A stretch of 10,760 bases of DNA, from positions 1 through 10,760 of the forward strand of contig CALDGV010000835.1 in the NCBI GenBank assembly GCA_937941745.1, written 5' to 3'. The DNA is from an uncultured Prosthecobacter sp. (GTDB lineage Bacteria; Verrucomicrobiota; Verrucomicrobiia; Verrucomicrobiales; Verrucomicrobiaceae). Made by a program: the position numbers and the translations under genes. Below the pieces are notes generated by a model. The model was given only the letters and a program-made list of their open reading frames with translations, did not search any database and had not been told where the DNA came from. Of the stretch, positions 6,813 through 10,760 are shown one piece after another (the stretch's first letter is position 1; the number at the start of each line of letters is the position of its first letter).

Positions 6813-6846
6813 AACCCCGCAGAGGACCGTGCCTGCGGGGTTTTTT
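6813..6846. terminator. Hairpin terminator between HU and the beta-propeller gene, probably bidirectional
   Basis: A perfect 10-base-pair stem (AACCCCGCAG at 6813-6822 with CTGCGGGGTT at 6833-6842) has a 10-base loop and runs into six T's on the plus strand (6841-6846), a textbook intrinsic terminator for HU. On the minus strand the same stem is followed by an interrupted T-rich run (complement of 6803-6814), so it can also stop transcription from the convergent gene ending at 6871. Confidence 0.93.
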
Positions 6847-6870
6847 GTGCCTGGATGACAAAGGCGGAAT

Positions 6871-9800
6871 TCACGGGGACAGCGCCGTGTGCTGGAGAAG
6901 CTCGACGCCGAAGTCTCCGGCCGGGATCCAGAGCTCCTGGGAGGCGGTGAAGGCGGTGCGGTCCACCCTGAGCCAGAGGTTGGAGGGTGTGTCATAGGCC
7001 GCCACAGGTTTCAGCGAGCCCGTGCCGGACTGAATGCTGGCGACTTCGAGGTTGCCATAGCTGCTGGCGAGCAGGTGCCCGCTGACCACATGCAGAAGGG
7101 ATGGAGCCGCGGCTGTGGACCAGCTGTTGATCTGGCCGAGACGACCTGTGACGGAGTTGTAGCCCACCCCCACCACGCCGATGCTGCCGGAATCGCGAAC
7201 GAGGTAAAGCCGAGTGCCATCCGTGGCCACAGGGGTGTGGAAGGGCGTGGAGGTGATGTAGTTGTCGAGCTGCCAGGCACTGACGCCGTCGTAGGCGCTG
7301 GCCTGGATCACACGAGTGGCAGGGCCGGCAGTGGAGATCTGCTGATCGCTGTTGGTGAGGATTACCGCGCCCTGTGCATCCGCCTGGGCAACGCTCAGAA
7401 GCCGGCCCGGAATGGACACGGGATCGCGCAGCACAGGAGTGGTGCTGCGCCAGTCGATCACCTGAAGCCAGGAGGCCATCCGGTAGTCGAGCGGGCGGTA
7501 AGGAATGATTGAGACGAAGCCCCTGCGGCTGGCGGCAGCGATGGGCTTGGCAGCCTGGGCCGTGGCCGTGTCGTAGCTCAGGAAAATGAAGCCGCCCTGC
7601 GTGAAGGCAGTGCTGGTGCTGCGCAGGTCTCCGTTCACGCGCACCACCTGGGCGGTTTCTGCATGGATGCCGAAGTCGTCCAGACTCACAGGACAAAGCG
7701 CGGCTGCCACAGTTCCAGGGGGAGAGGCGGTCATGAGAGGTGCCGCAGATGCGGTGTTTGCTTCAAGGATGATGCCCGTGCTGGTGTTCGCCGACGGAAC
7801 GGTCCGGTTGGGGGCGATGTCGAGAACGGTTGGCAGAATCATGATCGGCCCACTGAACCACCACCAGTTCCTCCAGGGTTGTGTCGGCACGTACCAGACG
7901 AGGCGGTCTTCTCCCACCCAGAGGCCTTGAGTGGCATCCAGCCGGAGGTTCCAGACATTCATGGCGCTGAAGTCATGCTCGACACGTCCCACTTCAGTGA
8001 CCACGGGAGCTGCGCTGGAGAGATCCAGGCAGAGCGTGCGGAGGTGCTGGCCTTTCTCCGCGCTGGCTGAAACCCACTGCGCCAGGAAAAGCAGGCTGTC
8101 TTTCTGGGTCTGGCCGACAATCTGCCCTTCACCAAGGTCGATGACCTGCTCCAGTGCATCTGGATCACTGCTGGAGGTGATCCGGATCATGGCATGGCCG
8201 ACATTCGGTGCGAGGGAGGCAAGCCGCAAAGAGAAGCCACCCCAGTTCAAGCTCGACGGTCCGTCTTCAATCTGCACCAGATGCTGTCCCACGGGAACCA
8301 CGCGGTCGGCACGCCATGCCAGCGGCAGCGAGGTCACTGGACTGGCTTCGCCTGGAGAATCTGTGCGATGAATGAGGAGTTCCTGGCCTGAGATCGTCAC
8401 ATAATGGCCGGCGATGAAGCTGCCCCGGCGTGGGTTGAAGCTGTGCTCAATCGTAGGTCCTGCCGTCAAGGTGTCCGCGCCGACCTGAACGACCTGAACA
8501 GCCTTTTCCGGCCCCGAAGGATTCCACCAGGTTTGGAAGGGGACCATCACCACTCCCTGCTCGGGCAGGTATTCCACGGCCTTCTCATCATAATTGGCTT
8601 CGCTCCAACTGTAGCCGTTCTCGGGGCCGAGCGGGAGGCGCGACAACAGGGCTGGCGCCGTGACATCAGCAACATCAAACAATGACACGGTGACTTGGCG
8701 GCCCTCCACGCCGACGGCCAGCAGGCGGTCTCCCAGAGGCTCCAGGTAGGTGCTCCATCCTGGAACTTCCAGCACCCCGGAAAGCACTGGCGCTGCCGGG
8801 TTGGCGAGATCGACGATGAAAAGTGGGTCGATCTGGAGAAAGGTCACGATGTAAAGCCGGTCACCATCCAGGCGCGTGGCATGCAGGCTTTCTCCGCGTG
8901 CTCCTTCGATCTCCAGCGCCGCCATCGGGGTCACGGTGCTCCCTTCGACCGGGAAGGTTTCCACCCAGGTCTGCCGCTGATTCCAGCTTATGTTCCAGTC
9001 CGGCCAGGAGAGCGTCACGGCGACAACCGCATCGTTGACGATGCCGATCTTGAACTTGTCCTGGATGGCTCCGCGTGGGGTGAAGGTTTTGATCAGCCTT
9101 GGGCTGCCTGAGATGTCCACCAGATGCAGTCGATGCTGGGCGTTCAGGGCGTTACTGGTGCCAAAGCTCGTGGCGACCAGCAGATGACCGCCCGCAGCCT
9201 GGAGTACCGCACTGTGCGCCGGGAAACGCAGGGTGCCGAGCTTGGCCGCTGATTCCATGTTCGTCAGGTCGATGCTGGTCAGGACGGCTTCTCCAGTGGT
9301 CGTTCCGGAAACACTTTGAGGCCAGACGCTGCAAAGCACATGCAAGGTGGAGCCGATGAGACGGCTGTCCGTGATCGCACCATCGAGCGGCACTTCGCCG
9401 ACGATGGCAGGCACGCCGTCGGAAACCTGGATCAGCCAGATGGTGGCGGCTCCAGGTCGTGTCTTGTCGTTGGAGCGTCCCAGCAGGGCCAGGCGGGTGC
9501 CCGCTTCATCCAGCACAAACATTTGTTCGCCGCTGGCAGGCAGGCGGAGGCTACCGGTGCGCACTGGAGCTGCAGGGTCTGTCAGATCCAGGATTTGCAG
9601 GCCACGGTATTGATTGAAGAAGTACACCTGGCTGCCCACGATCTGCCAGATGTCCGATTCCACCACCGTCTGGGTGCTCGTCGTCGTGCTCCGGCTGTCA
9701 GCCACGAGGTTGCTCACGGCGCTTCCGTTCATGCTCATCACGGTGCCGTGCAGAGTCATGTCCGTAGCAGAGAGGTCCTTGCGGTCAAAGCTGCGCTTGC

Positions 9801-10122
9801 CGCGCAGGAATCGTGCGGGGAACTTCACGTGGCGGTAGCCCAGGACACGCAGGTCAGAAGCCGGCACATCACTGCTCAAGCGGAAGGTCATGCGGCCCAG
9901 GTTTGCCGGCGGATAGGCGGAGGTGATCGGCTTCCAACCGGGGCCTGTTTTCTGCTCCAGCACGACCTGCCGCACTCCACGCTCCACATTTGCGGTGACG
10001 ACGCGGTTCCGCACCGAATGGCGAAGGGTCACAGGCGTGGCTGCAGGTCCCTGAGCAGCGGCATCAGGGCCGCTGAAGGCAAGCACAAGGGCCATCAGGC
10101 AGGTGAGGAGACGTGAGGTCAT
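6871..10122 (-). CDS. Large secreted beta-propeller protein (C-terminal beta-propeller domain family, PF09826-like)
   Basis: The 1083-residue protein begins with a Sec-type signal peptide (MTSRLLTCLMALVLAFSGPD, likely cut near residues 23-25) and has no other membrane segment, so it is exported. A short beta-rich N-terminal part (about 30-110) precedes a propeller resembling the secreted WD40-related family: VYFFNQYRGLQILDLTDPAAP (166-186), DPLFIVDLANPAAPVLSG (432-449), STYLEPLGDRLLAVG (457-471), TVSLFDVADVTAPALLSRLP (478-497) and the NYDEKAVEYLPE block (510-521). From about 560 to 1075 further repeats of the same flavour continue with weaker signatures, perhaps a second propeller. A tryptophan-rich patch (WRNWWWF, 750-756) lies between them. 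Function is unknown; such proteins are usually thought to bind other proteins or polymers. No catalytic motif is seen. The start has no Shine-Dalgarno sequence. It follows the partial gene on the right by 69 bases on the same strand, so the two may share a transcript. Confidence 0.85.
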   Translation of the reverse strand: MTSRLLTCLMALVLAFSGPDAAAQGPAATPVTLRHSVRNRVVTANVERGVRQVVLEQKTGPGWKPITSAYPPANLGRMTFRLSSDVPASDLRVLGYRHVKFPARFLRGKRSFDRKDLSATDMTLHGTVMSMNGSAVSNLVADSRSTTTSTQTVVESDIWQIVGSQVYFFNQYRGLQILDLTDPAAPVRTGSLRLPASGEQMFVLDEAGTRLALLGRSNDKTRPGAATIWLIQVSDGVPAIVGEVPLDGAITDSRLIGSTLHVLCSVWPQSVSGTTTGEAVLTSIDLTNMESAAKLGTLRFPAHSAVLQAAGGHLLVATSFGTSNALNAQHRLHLVDISGSPRLIKTFTPRGAIQDKFKIGIVNDAVVAVTLSWPDWNISWNQRQTWVETFPVEGSTVTPMAALEIEGARGESLHATRLDGDRLYIVTFLQIDPLFIVDLANPAAPVLSGVLEVPGWSTYLEPLGDRLLAVGVEGRQVTVSLFDVADVTAPALLSRLPLGPENGYSWSEANYDEKAVEYLPEQGVVMVPFQTWWNPSGPEKAVQVVQVGADTLTAGPTIEHSFNPRRGSFIAGHYVTISGQELLIHRTDSPGEASPVTSLPLAWRADRVVPVGQHLVQIEDGPSSLNWGGFSLRLASLAPNVGHAMIRITSSSDPDALEQVIDLGEGQIVGQTQKDSLLFLAQWVSASAEKGQHLRTLCLDLSSAAPVVTEVGRVEHDFSAMNVWNLRLDATQGLWVGEDRLVWYVPTQPWRNWWWFSGPIMILPTVLDIAPNRTVPSANTSTGIILEANTASAAPLMTASPPGTVAAALCPVSLDDFGIHAETAQVVRVNGDLRSTSTAFTQGGFIFLSYDTATAQAAKPIAAASRRGFVSIIPYRPLDYRMASWLQVIDWRSTTPVLRDPVSIPGRLLSVAQADAQGAVILTNSDQQISTAGPATRVIQASAYDGVSAWQLDNYITSTPFHTPVATDGTRLYLVRDSGSIGVVGVGYNSVTGRLGQINSWSTAAAPSLLHVVSGHLLASSYGNLEVASIQSGTGSLKPVAAYDTPSNLWLRVDRTAFTASQELWIPAGDFGVELLQHTALSP

Positions 10123-10191
10123 GGTTGGCTGGGATTGAAAAGGTTACGAGAGAGGGCGGCTGGCAGGCAAGAGCAGAGGGCGTCAGTGCCG

Positions 10192-10760
10192 TCAGGGCGG
10201 GTTGGTGCTGTTTGTGGCGGGCGGCGTGACCTGGAGGACGCCGCCCCGCACCATGGTTCCCTGGGCAGGCAGGATCACGGCGCTGACACCAGCGGCATTG
10301 AAGTTTGCCTGCTGGAGGGCGGTCGTGCTGTTCACTGCAGCTGCATTCATCACCAGCCCGCCCACAGCAGACGCTTCCGGTCCGGAGCTGCGCAGAACCA
10401 TCAGGGGCGCATCGGCCGGACTGGGTGAGGCGGAGTAGATGGTGTCGTTGCCCACACGCGTCGCGGTGATGAGCAGAGCGTTTTCCTGGCTGACCACGAT
10501 TCCGGGAGGCTTGATTTCCGGCAGGACCAGGGTGGTCGGCTTCAGATCCTGCCTGCTCAGAAGGTCCTGAAGCTGCTGCGCCTCATCCGGGGTGAGGGAT
10601 CCGGTCGGCAGCGATGGGTTGGCGGGCACGAGGTAAAGGGCAAAGGCAGGCATCGAAAGGCTGCTGATCTGATCCCGGGCATCCGTGAGCAGGCGCAGGG
10701 CCTCCCACTGCCCTCGGGAGGCCTGGGCCAGCCCATCCTCGGTGACCTGGATCCCCAGCG
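10192..10760 (-). CDS. 3' part of an unrecognised protein gene entering from the right edge
   Basis: The frame is open from the right edge to a TGA at 10194-10192, giving 189 residues of C terminus. The methionine at 10653 is internal, because the frame continues upstream (LGIQVTEDGLAQASRGQWEA) to the window edge. The visible part has a helical-looking stretch (GLAQASRGQWEALRLLTDAR), a segment rich in Asp/Gln/Leu (TPDEAQQLQDLLSRQD), then a beta-rich, Ala/Ser/Asn/Val-rich region and a Pro/Asn/Thr-rich tail (TPPATNSTNPP). No cysteines, membrane segments or known motif are seen. The composition suggests an exported or envelope protein, but the N terminus is missing. The next gene on the strand, the beta-propeller protein, starts 69 bases later, so they may be partners. 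Confidence 0.7.
   Translation of the reverse strand, partial: LGIQVTEDGLAQASRGQWEALRLLTDARDQISSLSMPAFALYLVPANPSLPTGSLTPDEAQQLQDLLSRQDLKPTTLVLPEIKPPGIVVSQENALLITATRVGNDTIYSASPSPADAPLMVLRSSGPEASAVGGLVMNAAAVNSTTALQQANFNAAGVSAVILPAQGTMVRGGVLQVTPPATNSTNPP

Noticed and set aside
9316..10116. Plus-strand open frame of 266 codons
   Set aside because: Antisense to the signal peptide and first propeller repeats of the secreted beta-propeller gene; His/Ala/Gln-rich with no motif.

Overview
The window reads as a GC-rich, tightly packed stretch of a free-living Gram-negative bacterial chromosome. The best guess for the host is Verrucomicrobiota (Prosthecobacter/Verrucomicrobium-like). That rests on the mix of Tat-exported SMP-30/gluconolactonase-like and dimethylformamidase-like proteins, a large secreted beta-propeller protein, and mostly Shine-Dalgarno-poor starts. 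It is an inference; there is no rRNA or other phylogenetic marker beyond trpS and HU. I saw no mobile element, CRISPR array, tRNA, rRNA or phage gene.

Layout. (1) 1-76: the first 25 codons of a leftward gene that runs off the left edge. (2) 77-442: a gene-poor divergent spacer. (3) 443-3160, rightward: trpS (tryptophanyl-tRNA synthetase), then a membrane flavo-iron-sulfur protein with two FMN-binding domains and two CxxxCP motifs (NosR/RdhC-like architecture). (4) 3182-6360, leftward: a likely three-gene unit, read right to left as gamma-carbonic-anhydrase-like hexapeptide protein, Tat-exported protein with an N,N-dimethylformamidase beta-subunit-like C-terminal domain, and Tat-exported SMP-30/gluconolactonase-like protein. 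(5) 6361-6502: a divergent promoter region serving that unit and the rightward HU gene (6503-6778). HU ends in a strong hairpin terminator that looks bidirectional. (6) 6871-10760, leftward: the 3' part of an unrecognised protein gene that enters from the right edge, followed by a 1083-residue secreted beta-propeller protein.

How the genes work together. TrpS and HU are housekeeping genes. The dual-FMN protein should move electrons across the inner membrane between external flavins and cytoplasmic-side Fe-S clusters, but no terminal reductase or ApbE flavin transferase is in view. The two Tat proteins probably act in the periplasm on small organic substrates (amide-like and lactone-like); their shared orientation and close spacing suggest co-expression. 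The carbonic-anhydrase-like gene is probably co-transcribed with them, without a clear functional link.

Nothing here is clearly a new multi-gene system. The observations most worth a second look are the tandem FMN domains with altered flavinylation motifs, the paired Tat enzymes, and the near-absence of Shine-Dalgarno sequences.
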